From Nemertoderma westbladi (lineage: Eukaryota > Xenacoelomorpha > Nemertodermatida > Nemertodermatidae), in the NCBI GenBank assembly GCA_032718475.1, contig JAUCBJ010000118.1, positions 1 through 64,000 on the forward strand: a DNA stretch of 64,000 bases. The letters are read 5' to 3'. Position 1 is the stretch's first letter. Every line of letters begins with the position of its first letter. The position numbers and the translations under genes were made by a program. The notes under the pieces were generated by a model. It was not told the origin of the DNA and did no database searches. It worked only from the letters and a program-made list of their open reading frames with translations. This document shows positions 48,526 to 58,959 of this stretch, piece by piece.

Positions 48526-50478
48526 TCAAATTCTTATTGAACTTAGGGTGGTATTCTGTGTAACCTTCTCATTACACATCTGAATACCGTCATTTACTGT
48601 GGTGCATAAATTCCCAGTGGGAATTGATTCTAATATACCACTAGCTTTAAGAGCTCTTTTAATCTTTTTATTGCAACATGCAAAGATAAGGCAAATAGAT
48701 GCCTTTTCACAATCATCAATAAGAGTTTTTATTGTATTTATCGCAACAATGTCTATAAATGTAAATGAAGTACAATCAACTATTATAGCTTTTAGCGATT
48801 CATCAGACATGTCTACATCAACATCTTCAATATGTTTTGTAGTATTGAGAGGAATAAAATCGTGCTTTACTGGGTTTTTCTCACCCTTTAATTCTTTTAC
48901 TTTTAAAAGATCTTTAAGGCCAGTTCTTTTCCGCAATTGTTGTTCAAAATATGCGGCATTGATAAAACAAATAGAGGATGTCATTCTGAAGATGACCACC
49001 CCTGGAAATGGTATTACAGGTGTTTTAGTTGAGTCAGGAAGTAGTGTGGTTGAACAATGAGGTCTTTGAGATCTATAAATAACGCCCAACAAGTTGAATC
49101 CGACACCACAAGCAAGTCCAAGATTTAAACCCAACAATGTATTAGAAACGAATGTAACTAGAAATACCGCAAAGTCAAATCGGCAAATTCTCCAAATCTT
49201 TGGAAGATCTAAAATTTGAATATAAAGATTATGAAGAGCGACAATAACAATAGCTGCTAGAACAGCGTTGGGAAGAGAATAAAAAAGTGTACCAGCTGCT
49301 AAAAGCACGATGAGGACCACACAGCTGGAAAATATGCTAACAAGTTGGGTCTTTCCACCGGCGTCAACCTGTATCGATGTCAATGAAACGCTCGCGAAAG
49401 AAGTGTAACACTGAAAGAATGAGCCAACAATACCGGTAATTCCTTGCGCAATCAATTCCTGATTACCATCCAATGGGTAGTTGAGTTTACGGGCAAACAT
49501 TTTCGACATGGAAAAGCCAACGAGGAATGCCACTAGTCCTATTGGAATGCTGTTAACTATTAATTCAGAGAGATTATCAGCAATAAATTGAAATGGTGGC
49601 GGTTGAGGTGAAGGCAGTCCAGTTGGAATGAAGCCCAAGACAGGAACACCAAAATTTTTTGCAAAATCGAGGTAATGGGATATTAAAGTCACTATAATCA
49701 AAACAACAAGTTCTCCAGGTAGAGGGACTATAAGCCTTTGTTTAAACCGTTGATTGCAATATCGCATCGCATATAGAAAAGATATACACACCAAAGATAT
49801 AATCAAACATGCAACGTTTGTGTCTTGGATTTGCATGGAAATATCAGCTATTTTATAGCCGACTGACAGAATTCCGTTGCGTGTTGGTACCACCAGCCCC
49901 AAAACGTGCTTCATTTGGCTAACGGCAACATGAATAGAAATACCTGAGGTGTAACCTTTAATAAACGGATCCGAAAAATAAATTGTTGTGAAACCAAGGC
50001 GAAAAACTCCCAGGAGAAGGTGCAAAAGTCCAATAATGAATGCCATAGCCATCGCACAACCAATGTAAGCTGCCATGTACTCAGAATTTGTTCTTAAAGT
50101 AGTGGAATCTGTGGCTGAAATTTCTTCAGTTTTCAATGGAACTAATTTGTTAATTACGCTGCCATACATTATACTAACAACTGGTGGAACTCCAAAAGCC
50201 GCATGGCGAGATGTACCGAAAGGGAAGTAAAGTAAAGGAGCGAGGAACGCCATGTACAGACCAAATATTGGTGGGAGACCAGCCAACATCGCGTAGGCCA
50301 TGTCCTGCGGTATGTGCATAACTCCAACAGTCAGTCCCGCAATCAAATCCCCAAGAATATCCTTTTTCACATTGTATTTCGGCAACCATTTCACGGCGGG
50401 GATCTTGTTGGCAACCACTTTAACGAGACTCTTGGTGTCACACTGGAACTTGTTATTCAATCTGCCATCCATATCCAT
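48526..50478 (-). CDS. SLC26-family anion/sulfate transporter
   Basis: An intact 650-aa single-exon ORF. The transport domain has the family signature in its first part (GLTVGVMHIPQDMAYAMLAG, then LPPIFGLYMAFLAP and FGTSRHAAFG) and about a dozen hydrophobic segments through residue 470, including the NYPLDGNQELIAQG and CYTSFASVSLTSIQVDAGGK segments. A cytoplasmic STAS domain occupies roughly 480-630 (VVIFRMTSSICFINAAYF, then AIIVDCTSFTFIDIVAINTI). These proteins exchange sulfate, chloride, bicarbonate, oxalate or iodide across membranes; the substrate cannot be told. The N-terminal cytosolic part is short. Animal relatives usually have many introns, so lack of introns suggests a retrocopy or an intron-poor lineage. 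A 135-bp inverted repeat lies 144 bases upstream of the start codon. Confidence 0.95.
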   Translation of the reverse strand: MDMDGRLNNKFQCDTKSLVKVVANKIPAVKWLPKYNVKKDILGDLIAGLTVGVMHIPQDMAYAMLAGLPPIFGLYMAFLAPLLYFPFGTSRHAAFGVPPVVSIMYGSVINKLVPLKTEEISATDSTTLRTNSEYMAAYIGCAMAMAFIIGLLHLLLGVFRLGFTTIYFSDPFIKGYTSGISIHVAVSQMKHVLGLVVPTRNGILSVGYKIADISMQIQDTNVACLIISLVCISFLYAMRYCNQRFKQRLIVPLPGELVVLIIVTLISHYLDFAKNFGVPVLGFIPTGLPSPQPPPFQFIADNLSELIVNSIPIGLVAFLVGFSMSKMFARKLNYPLDGNQELIAQGITGIVGSFFQCYTSFASVSLTSIQVDAGGKTQLVSIFSSCVVLIVLLAAGTLFYSLPNAVLAAIVIVALHNLYIQILDLPKIWRICRFDFAVFLVTFVSNTLLGLNLGLACGVGFNLLGVIYRSQRPHCSTTLLPDSTKTPVIPFPGVVIFRMTSSICFINAAYFEQQLRKRTGLKDLLKVKELKGEKNPVKHDFIPLNTTKHIEDVDVDMSDESLKAIIVDCTSFTFIDIVAINTIKTLIDDCEKASICLIFACCNKKIKRALKASGILESIPTGNLCTTVNDGIQMCNEKVTQNTTLSSIRI

Positions 50479-50621
50479 CCAATATTTACAGTAATAATTG
50501 AGAAACGGAGATGATTACTTTTATATTATGAGTTACGGAAGAATACTGCCTGCTCTGTAGAAAGTATGTTGATTTTGTAGTTCTCTCCTCAGTTGCGCGG
50601 CAACTGTAACTGTAAATTACT

Positions 50622-50921
50622 GATAATATATTCCAGTTGTCATTTTAATATAATCTCCCTTTTCCTGGCTGTACCATTATCAGCTACTTGTACACAATGC
50701 ACGCACGCACAGTCCCATTAACATGACTTTACATCTGTTGTTAGTTCAGACTACAATTTGCAGTACTTTATGGATGGTCTAGGGACTTGTAGTCTGAACT
50801 AACAACAGATGTAAAGTCATGTTAATGAGACTGTGCGTGCGTGCATTGTGTACAAGTAGCTGATAATGGTACAGCCAGGAAAAGGGAGATTATATTAAAA
50901 TGACAACTGGAATATATTATC
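50622..50921. repeat. Near-perfect 135-bp inverted repeat with a 30-bp loop
   Basis: 50622-50756 is the reverse complement of 50787-50921 with a single mismatch (CAGTC(C/T)CATTAAC). The loop is 50757-50786. The arms contain an ACGCACGCAC stretch and TCCCTTTTCCTGG. It stands in the 5' flank of the SLC26-type gene. Confidence 0.96.
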
Positions 50922-51263
50922 GTCACAACCGTTACACTTATAATAATAACACTGTTACATATATTTAATTATTCGCATATGCTTACCCTATCTGCCTCAA
51001 TGAAGTGTGCAGAAATAGCCGTTGAATGTATAACACATGGCCACCCACATGCAGACAGCAGAATGACATTGAAAGGGGTACTAAATATCAAATTGATAGG
51101 AAAATAATGATATTTGCGGACGGCAGTCTCTAAAAATACTGAAGTTTATATATATATATTTTTAGTATTATACAATATTCAATACTAGTGACGGGCCTAG
51201 CGGCCCGATAAGGAACCGACTTTTTATTTCAAATAATAAAGACAATGAGAAATAGTATAGAAC

Positions 51264-51477
51264 TAATAAATATAATGAACGATATCGCCAAAGAAATAAT
51301 TATCCACTTCATTTCAAATCAAATTAATATTAAATTAAATAATAACAAATACATAATAACACATACAGACATGAACCAACGGTTCAACATTTAATTTCAA
51401 CGTTTAATTTAATATTAATTTGATTTGAAATGAAGTGGAGAATTATTTCTTTGGCGATATCGTTCATTATTCTATTA
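51264..51477. repeat. Inverted repeat with ~75-bp arms
   Basis: TAATAAATATAATGAACGAT at 51264 and onward pairs with 51403-51477 (ending ATCGTTCATTATTCTATTA); the loop is about 62 bp. The arms are AT-rich and include GATATCGCCAAAGAAATAAT and CCACTTCATTTCAAATCAAA. It ends where the next foldback begins. Confidence 0.9.
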
Positions 51478-51478
51478 A

Positions 51479-52620
51479 GGAGGGGGGGGGGGGGGGGGGG
51501 GGGGGGGTTCACCTCCAGTCTTTTTTTCCTCATTGTTTTTTTTCATGTGTTTTCCGATGTAAAATTTCATGGTGATTCCGAATCTGAAATCAGTTTTTCG
51601 ATAAGGTGTTTTGTTCTCGAGTTATGGTAACTTTTGTAATTTTCACTCAAAATTTAAATTTTTTTAATTTTGGTGCAGCACCAAATTTGACACCAAAAAA
51701 ACCATCAAACACCCATAAATGTGAAAATATTTTGCCATTTGCGGAATCAGCGCCGAAAATTTGGCTATTGGTATCAAAACCACAAAAGTAGAATATATTT
51801 GAAAAATTTGAAAACATTTTCACTTTTGGTGCATGTTTGGACAGTTGTAATCAGGATGAAATTTAAATGTCATTTTTCTAGCATTGGCTATTTTTGGGAC
51901 ACTTTCTCTATCTACTTTTTAACTACTCCACAGATTTTCGTTCTGTTTGCAGAATTATGTAGAGGAATATTCCCCGCAAAAATTGTATGGACAGAATTTT
52001 GAAATTTTTTTCAAAAAAAAAGTTATAGCATTTTTTGTGTAAAAAATCGCTTAATTTTGGATTTTTTCGATTTTTCGGTATTTTTGAAACGAAAAATGCT
52101 ATAACTTTTTTTTGAAACAAAATTTCAAAAATCTGTTTATACAAATTTTGCCGTTGAGTTTCGAGTTGAATCCGTTGAGTAGTTAATAAGTAGATAGAGA
52201 AAGTGTCCCAAAAAAAGACAAGGGACAAGCGAGAAAAATGACATTTAAATTTCATCCTGATTACAACTGTCCAAACATGCACCAAAAGTGAAAATTTTCT
52301 CAAATTTTTCAAATATATTCTACTTTTATGGTTATTTTGATACCTATAGGCTAATTTTCGGCGCTGATTCCGAAAATGGCAAAATATTTGCACATTTATG
52401 GGTGTTTGATGGTTTTTTTTGGTGTCAAATGTGGTGCTGCACCAAAATTAAAGATTTTGAAATTTTGAGTGAAAATTACAAAAGTTACCATAACTCGAGA
52501 ACAAAACACCTTAACGAAAAACTGATTTAAGATTCGGAATCACCATAAAATTTTACATCGGAAAACACATTATAAAAAAAATTATGATGAAAAAAAAGAC
52601 TGGGGGTGAACCCCTCCCAC
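51479..52620. mobile_element. TTAA-flanked foldback element, ~1.14 kb
   Basis: TTAA at 51475-51478 and 52621-52624. Arms of roughly 450 bp are inverted copies: GGTTCACC(T/C)CCAGTC, then ACATCGGAAAACACA, ATAACTCGAGAACAAAACAC, GGTGCTGCACCAAA, and GATAGAGAAAGTGTCCCA on the inner side. The left arm has a G25 tract at its outer end. No coding capacity. Confidence 0.75.
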
Positions 52621-52624
52621 TTAA

Positions 52625-54035
52625 GATTTCCCTCATCAAAAACTATTTCCGAATGCATTACTAATAATTATGTAAAAATAAAATCATATTTCATACAATA
52701 ATTATTTATAAATTCGATCTATTATTACTGTAGTTGCTCAAATCTAGAACAAAATCGACCTGCAAAAAGTGAAGACCTCGTTTTGGAATTTCGAAACCAC
52801 GCTGGTGCGATGCGCGATATCGCGTTTAGTTAATAAATTGAAAACTCCATCAATTCATTTGCACCCAGTAATAAGAAATCGCGATAAATGTAATTAAATA
52901 CAAATTATTCTAGAAAAATTTTCCTCAAAAAGTATGAAGTATTGGCATTGGTGACGCGAAACTAGGCTAGTGCGATTCAGGTATTGGCAATTACTCAAAT
53001 CAGTCAAATCCATTCACCTGAATGGCACAGTAGAATAAACTAAAGTAAATTTCCCCAACAATGTTTGCCTATGGTCTGAAGGGAAGCCGCTAAATGCAAT
53101 TCACCTATAAAACATTTTGAATGCCACAGTGTGTAACCTGACACAGATACAGTAATAAGCATTGATTTGTACATTTCAAACTACAGTATAATGTTAGCCA
53201 ATGGAGAATCATGTGGCTGATTCCAAACTAAACCTTGGGAAGAGTTATTTAGCTGATGCGGTAATAGATTTCAAACTAAACCAACAAGTTGGCAACCTCA
53301 TTTTGATTTAAGGAGCCCTAAAAATTAATAGAATCACTATTTCCTGATTGGTTTTAAATTGGGTACCTAGCAACGCCGTCAGCTGATTTCCAAATGCCAT
53401 ATTGCTGATTTGGCGACAGGAAATAGTGATTCTAGTAATTTTAAGGACTATTTTAAGGGTCTTAAAACTACTAGAGTCACTATTTCGGAAGCCCTTAACA
53501 CAACCAGAGGCACCATCCGGTAACACAGAGCCAGTGACAGAACTGACAAGCACCAGTTAAATATACTAACACTGTGGGGCGAGCCACGAAAGTGAGCGAG
53601 TTTTGAATACGGGTACCAATCTCAACTTCGCTTCTATCTGTCGGTCTGCCTGGCGATTGGTCGGTCGGTCCGTCTAATCTTTGAATGCTAATACAGTAAC
53701 TCAGCGAATCTTTGATGAAATTATACCAAACGTGGTACACAAGTAGTACGTCAAAAGTTTAGAAAGTTTTCAGAATTTTGGCGTCGTGCATTTAAATGGT
53801 CCGCCTCTAGGAGGCGCTAAATATCACTTCGTCTAGGCTTAATAACTTTTGAACCACTTCATTGATTTTGAATAACCTATGGATGGTTCTCAATTAATTA
53901 TTATGTACGGTTGGAGACATAAAACATCAGCATCGGTTGCTAGATGGCGTTCAAATTTACCGCTAGTATTTAAGTTTTGAATTAAGAATATTACATATAA
54001 CCAATTAAACTAATATTTATTACTATGACTTTGTG
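52625..54035. other. Non-coding stretch
   Basis: Contains a short inverted repeat GAATCACTATTTCCTG / CAGGAAATAGTGATTC (53331 and 53417) and a related segment near 53440-53490 that matches, in reverse complement, 60350-60392. From 53575 a CGAGCCACGAAAGTGAGCGAG stretch starts a sequence with GGTCGGTCGGTC repeats. No gene seen. Confidence 0.5.
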
Positions 54036-54044
54036 TTAATTTCA

Positions 54045-55272
54045 TGGAACCCATTTTGGCACTTAGAAGGATAATTGAAGAGTTATCAAAAAAGAAAGAC
54101 AGGCATCTGGCTGTTATCTTTGTTGACTTCTTCAAGGCCTTTGATTCAGTCTCTCGCTCACTTACATATGTTCAGCATACTTGCATTATATGGGATTCCT
54201 GATGAAATTATTGCAGCAATCAGATCAGTATACGATGGTTCGACAACATTTGTGTCTACTGTTGACAGTGACACAGAACCATTTGAAGTGTTATGGGGCG
54301 TCCTCCAGGGAGACACACTTGCACCATTCTTGTTCATAATTGTTGTTGACTATGTTCTACGCATGTCCTTAGAGCATCATAATGATGATGGGGTGATGAT
54401 AACTCCACCTATGGCTCCAGAAGTCGAGGAAATCCTGCCAAGTACCTAACTGATCTAGACTTTGCTGATGAATTAGGAGTACTCTCAGAATCACAAGAGG
54501 GAGCCCAACGGCTCCTCAGCTCAATAGAACATGGTGCTTCTAGTGTTGGTCTTTTTATTAACTCCAGAAAGACCAAAATTTTGACAGTTAACTTTGAAAG
54601 TCCTCAGCAAGTCTCTGATCGGATGAGCATAAGCTCAAAAGATGGTATGCTTGAGCATGTGGACGACTTCTATTACCTGGGATCATGGATCCGGAAGTCA
54701 GGTGAGGCCTTCGAATACGTAAGGGAAAGGCATGGGCAGCCTTGAATAGGCTTTCCAGGATTTGGAAGTCACCGAGAATTAATCGGAAACTTAAGGTCCG
54801 ATTATTTAGAGCAGCAGTAGTTCCAGTACTCCTCTATGGGAGTCCATGCTGGGCTCTATCTGCTGAGGACACCAAATCTCTGGATGGCACAAGAATGCTA
54901 CACCGGGTTCATTGTGTCAAGTACAATGCACACATCTCCAACCAGACACTATATAATATTGGAGGTGTCTCATTGGTTCCCCCAAGCTTGATACTAGAAC
55001 AAAATCGCCTCCGCTTTGCAGGACATTGCTTTCGCCGTGAGGACCAGCCAGTGCATAATCTTGTACTTTGGCAGCCTCATGGAGTGAATAAGCATGGTGG
55101 ACAGCCCATGACTTTCTTGAGACGCATCTTAAAGGACATTGGCCTTAAAGATGCGGATGATCTAGCAAATGTCATGGGTGATAGGGAGTTGTGGCGGCGC
55201 AATTTTGTCGACAAGCCGGCACAGCATTCTTAAAAATACAGCTGCAATGCAGCATGCCGATCCTAGTAGTAG
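54045..55272 (+). mobile_element. RTE-type LINE copy, 5'-truncated, with 9-bp target duplication
   Basis: Flanked by TTAATTTCA at 54036-54044 and 55273-55281. The translation runs from the end of the RRIIEEL region through FVDFFKAFDSV (motif A with its second Asp kept), YDGSTTFVSTVDS, VLQGDTLAPFLFIIVVDYVL, LDFADE (normally FADD), to the C-terminal domain ending DRELWRRNFVDKPAQHS and the 3' tail GCAGCATGCCGATCCTAGTA. Frameshifts separate the parts. Inactive. Confidence 0.92.
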
Positions 55273-55281
55273 TTAATTTCA

Positions 55282-55904
55282 AACGTCTGTTTCCAATTTT
55301 CAAACTCTGTCATATTATTTAAGTGGACCTCTACATTTTCTCCTCCATTTAGACGTATGGGTATATGCACCTTTGTCCTTTAAATTACCTGAATATGGTA
55401 TTTGGGTATTCAATGATCTTTTATTTTTATAATGCCTACCGCAACTAATACATGATTCCATATTAATATTATATATTTTGACGCCAAACACTTTTGAAAC
55501 AATTCGTTTGTTAACTGTATTAACTGCAATAACTCCTGCAGTACTCTACAGTACAAAATGGACTAGTTAAAGAGATACTATTGTACTGTAGTACAGTAGT
55601 ACAGGCCTACATCATACATGCTTTTCAATTTAGCACAGAGCACACTACTGCACATGGCAAAAAACGCAATCAAATAATGGAGCGAAATGAGATGATGAGA
55701 GTAATTAGATCGTAATTACGAAAAACCGGAAAACTATAAATGCTAGGATTTCCCTAATATCCTTAACATGACGCACAAAACTAATCAAGTTATACTGCAC
55801 AGATATTAATTCATTTTAATTGTGTATTCAATTCAATACTTGGAGACGGCCCGGTGTACTGTACAATGCTTAGATACTGTAACTCCTTCTTGAATTGACT
55901 CCCC
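55282..55904. other. Non-coding stretch
   Basis: AT-rich, with several GTACAGTA and TACTGTAGTACAGTA motifs around 55545-55605. No gene or named repeat seen. Confidence 0.5.
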
Positions 55905-56033
55905 CGTCGTCTCAGCGTAGGCTGAGAACACTCCTCAGTCGTCTCAGCGTAGCCTGCGAACACTCCTCAGTCGTCTTAGCCTAGGCTGAGAACACTCCCC
56001 AGTTATCTCAGTCTAGGCTGACAACACTCCCCT
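55905..56033. repeat. 32-bp tandem repeat, four copies
   Basis: GTCTCAGCGTAGGCTGAGAA-type units start near 55909, 55941, 55973 and 56005. Each contains a short perfect stem CTCAGC-GTAG-GCTGAG, decaying in later copies. Confidence 0.85.
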
Positions 56034-56395
56034 CGATATATTGAAAAATATCGAGACATGAAAAATATCGAGAGTAAAAATAACGCGAGTAAAAATATCG
56101 AGTGTGGAAAAATAACGATAATATCGAGAGTTCAAAAAATATCGAGCGTAAAAAAATCGAGAGTAAAAATATCGACTGTTGAAAAATATCAAGAGTAAAA
56201 ATATCGAGTGTTGAAAAATATCGAATTTTGAAAATTATCGAGAGTAAAAATATCGAGTGTTGAAAAATATCGAGAGTAAAATATCGAGTGTTGAAAAATA
56301 TCGAGAGTAAAAATATAGAGTGTTGAAAAATATCGAGAGTAAAAATATCGAGTGTTGAAAAATATCGAGAGTAAAAATATCGACAGTAACAATTT
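56034..56395 (+). repeat. AATATCGAGAGTAAA / AATATCGAGTGTTGAAA minisatellite, left arm
   Basis: About ten alternating copies of the two related units. The same satellite appears in inverted orientation at 58365-58640, so the pair forms the arms of a foldback structure. Confidence 0.88.
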
Positions 56396-56429
56396 TTTTA
56401 ACTAAGGGTTGTATGATAATTGTTTTCTT

Positions 56430-56665
56430 AAAAATGTTCTAGAACCAAAAAATGTGTTCTAGAACAAAAAATATTTATCAACATTGGTAGCTAACACGTG
56501 TTCTATAACATTTATAAAAATAAGTAGAAAATACTAGCTAACTATTTTAAAAAATTAAAAATATATTCTAGAATTAAAAAATGTGTTTTAGAACAAAAAT
56601 ATTTATCAAAATTGATAGCTAGCACTTATTCTATAATATTTATTAATAAAATAGCAAAAACTAGC
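56430..56665. repeat. Fragment of the TGTTCTAGAACA-rich inverted-repeat family
   Basis: Contains several TGTTCTAGAAC-like palindromes and ends AATAGCAAAAACTAGCTAGTA, as in one arm of the complete element at 37969-38783. Confidence 0.7.
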
Positions 56666-56707
56666 TAGTATAATATATCTGGTGAATGGGTACCCAAGGT
56701 GTATTAA

Positions 56708-58274
56708 CCCTATTAGTACCGGGCTATAAAATGTTGTACAAATACCGGGGGGGGGGGGTCATATTGACCCCCCCCTCTAAAACCTACAAATATTTACGAA
56801 AACGTCTGATTTTTTGTTTGTACGTAGGTATCACTTGTCTGGATCCGACCGAAAAAAAAATTTTCGAAAAAATGTACTGGCGTGGTTATATTGCAGCACC
56901 AAAATTACAAGTACAGTGCACAATTTTCACAAAATTTGAAAGTTACATTTTCGGCCAAATATTTTTCAATACAGGTTTTCTGGGGTGCAAAATACATTGG
57001 AAAATATTTAAAAATGATATGATTACTATAAATGGCTGTTTAGTCCTCTCTGCGTAGGAAAAAAATGAAAAAAACAAGTAACCAGCACTTTTCAGTTAGA
57101 ACACAAAATTTTTAATTCACTTATACGACGCTATAAATTCACATTTTCAGGTTTTCGAGGGCACTGATTCTAATGGAATACATTTCTAATATGCCAGATC
57201 ATTGCTACTTGTATTTTTCGGCGTTATTTGACAAATTTTGGTGCTAGCACCAAATTTCGTACCCATCAGCAAAAAGTACAAGTTTGCGATGTCCAGTGCT
57301 GTTTTTATTGATTCCATCGGATTCAGGACCCTCATAAACCCGTATAACGCAAGAAACAAGGTGATACTATCTACTTATCAATTTGCATATTTTCCAAAAT
57401 TTGGTGCTGGCACAACAATTTTCACCCACCGGCGAAAAATATAAGTTTGAGAAGTCTTAAGAAATTTTTACTGATTCCATTGATTTCAGAACCATCACAA
57501 ACCCGTATAACGCAAGAAACAAGGTGACACAATCAATTGATATATTTGATGGTTTTTAAAATTTGGTGCTAGCACAACATTTTGCACCCACATCCGAAAA
57601 ATACAAGTTTGAGATGTCTAGTTCGATAATTATATTTTCCATTGAATTCAGAACAGCCATAAACCTCTAAAACGCAAGAAATAAATTGTCACAAGCAATT
57701 TTATCTATTGAATGGATTTTCAAAATTTCGTGCTAGCACCAAAATTTGCACACAGCACCGAAAAATACAAGTTTGATACGCTTGGTGCAACTCGTATATA
57801 TTTCATCGAATCCAGAACCCCAAAAAAACCCCAATTGCGTAAAAAACAAGTTTCAAACAATCAATTTACAAAATTGACTTATTTCAAAATTTGGTGCTGG
57901 CACCAAAATTTGGCACCCACCGAAAAAAACAAGTTTGAAATTTCTAAATCAATTTATATGAATTCCATCCAATTTCTAACACCAAAAAACCGGTGTAAAT
58001 CAAAAATAGAGATGTTACAATTCATATATAATGAAATGTAATTTTCAAAAAACGTCTCAAAAAAAGTGCCAAAAGTAGGGTTAAAAAATGGTGCTATAAC
58101 TCGAAAAGTACCCAATATTTTTGAAAACGGTTTTCACTACTAGGAAGGCAATAGATTTTTAGGAAAAGTCATAAAATTTCAGATTCCCAACTGCGTTTGT
58201 TTCAGAATTATAATAAAAAAACCACGGGGGAGGGGGTCATATTGACCCCCCCCCCCCCCCCGGGTTTAATAGGG
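56708..58274. mobile_element. piggyBac-like MITE with internal ~160-bp tandem repeats
   Basis: Flanked by TTAA (56704-56707 and 58275-58278). Ends are inverted repeats CCCTATTAGTACCGGG and CCCTATTAAACCCGGG, each followed by a GGGGTCATATTGACCCCC palindrome. The interior has five copies of a unit around AAATTTGGTGCTAGCACCAA and AAAAATACAAGTTTGA at about 57240, 57405, 57561, 57721 and 57892. No transposase. TTAA duplication and CCC-starting ends are piggyBac features. Confidence 0.82.
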
Positions 58275-58364
58275 TTAATGCCATTTACTTGCACTTGCAC
58301 TGTTGTAACCCATGCACTGAAATATTGTCCCATAATTCTAAATAAAATGCTCAAGCAAAAGGCA

Positions 58365-58640
58365 ATATTTTTACTCTCGATATTTATCAACACTCGATAT
58401 TTTTCAACACTCGAAATTTTTACTCTCGATATTTTTCAACACTCGTTATTTTTATATTTTTCATCTCGCGTTATTTTTACTCTCCATATTTTTTAATTGC
58501 GTTAATTTTCAACACTCGTTATTTTTACTCTCCATATTTTTTAATTGCGTTAATTTTCAACACTCGTTATTTTTACTCTCGATATTTTTACTCTTGTTAA
58601 TTTTACTCTCGATATTTTTCAAGTCTCAATATTTTTCACC
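58365..58640 (-). repeat. Inverted arm of the ATATCGAG minisatellite
   Basis: TTTTTACTCTCGATATTT and CAACACTCGATATTTTT units, the reverse complement of the array at 56034-56395, with more decayed copies (CTCCATATTTTTTAATTGCG) in the middle. Followed by CTTATGCTGAGG and CTTACGCTGTGA, loosely mirroring the CAGCGTA repeats at 55905. Confidence 0.85.
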
Positions 58641-58959
58641 ATTACCCTCCCCTTATGCTGAGGTGACTCCCCTTACGCTGTGATGACTCCCCTAATTGAG
58701 TTATAATTAATATCCGTACCAGTGTTATTTTCTTATATTGCAAAAATAAAACTGTAACCTATGTTATTTTTTTTTTTTTCTGAATTTTCTCGAATTATTC
58801 GAGAAATTTATTTTTTTTATTAACTTGCCATAGAAAATGTATTATATAGGTCATGATTGAGATCAAATTAACTAAATAAATGAATACGAGTCCATGTTCT
58901 CTATAACGAATACAAGTAAATGTTTTCTGATACATAACGTCTAAAACTGTTGCGGGTCC

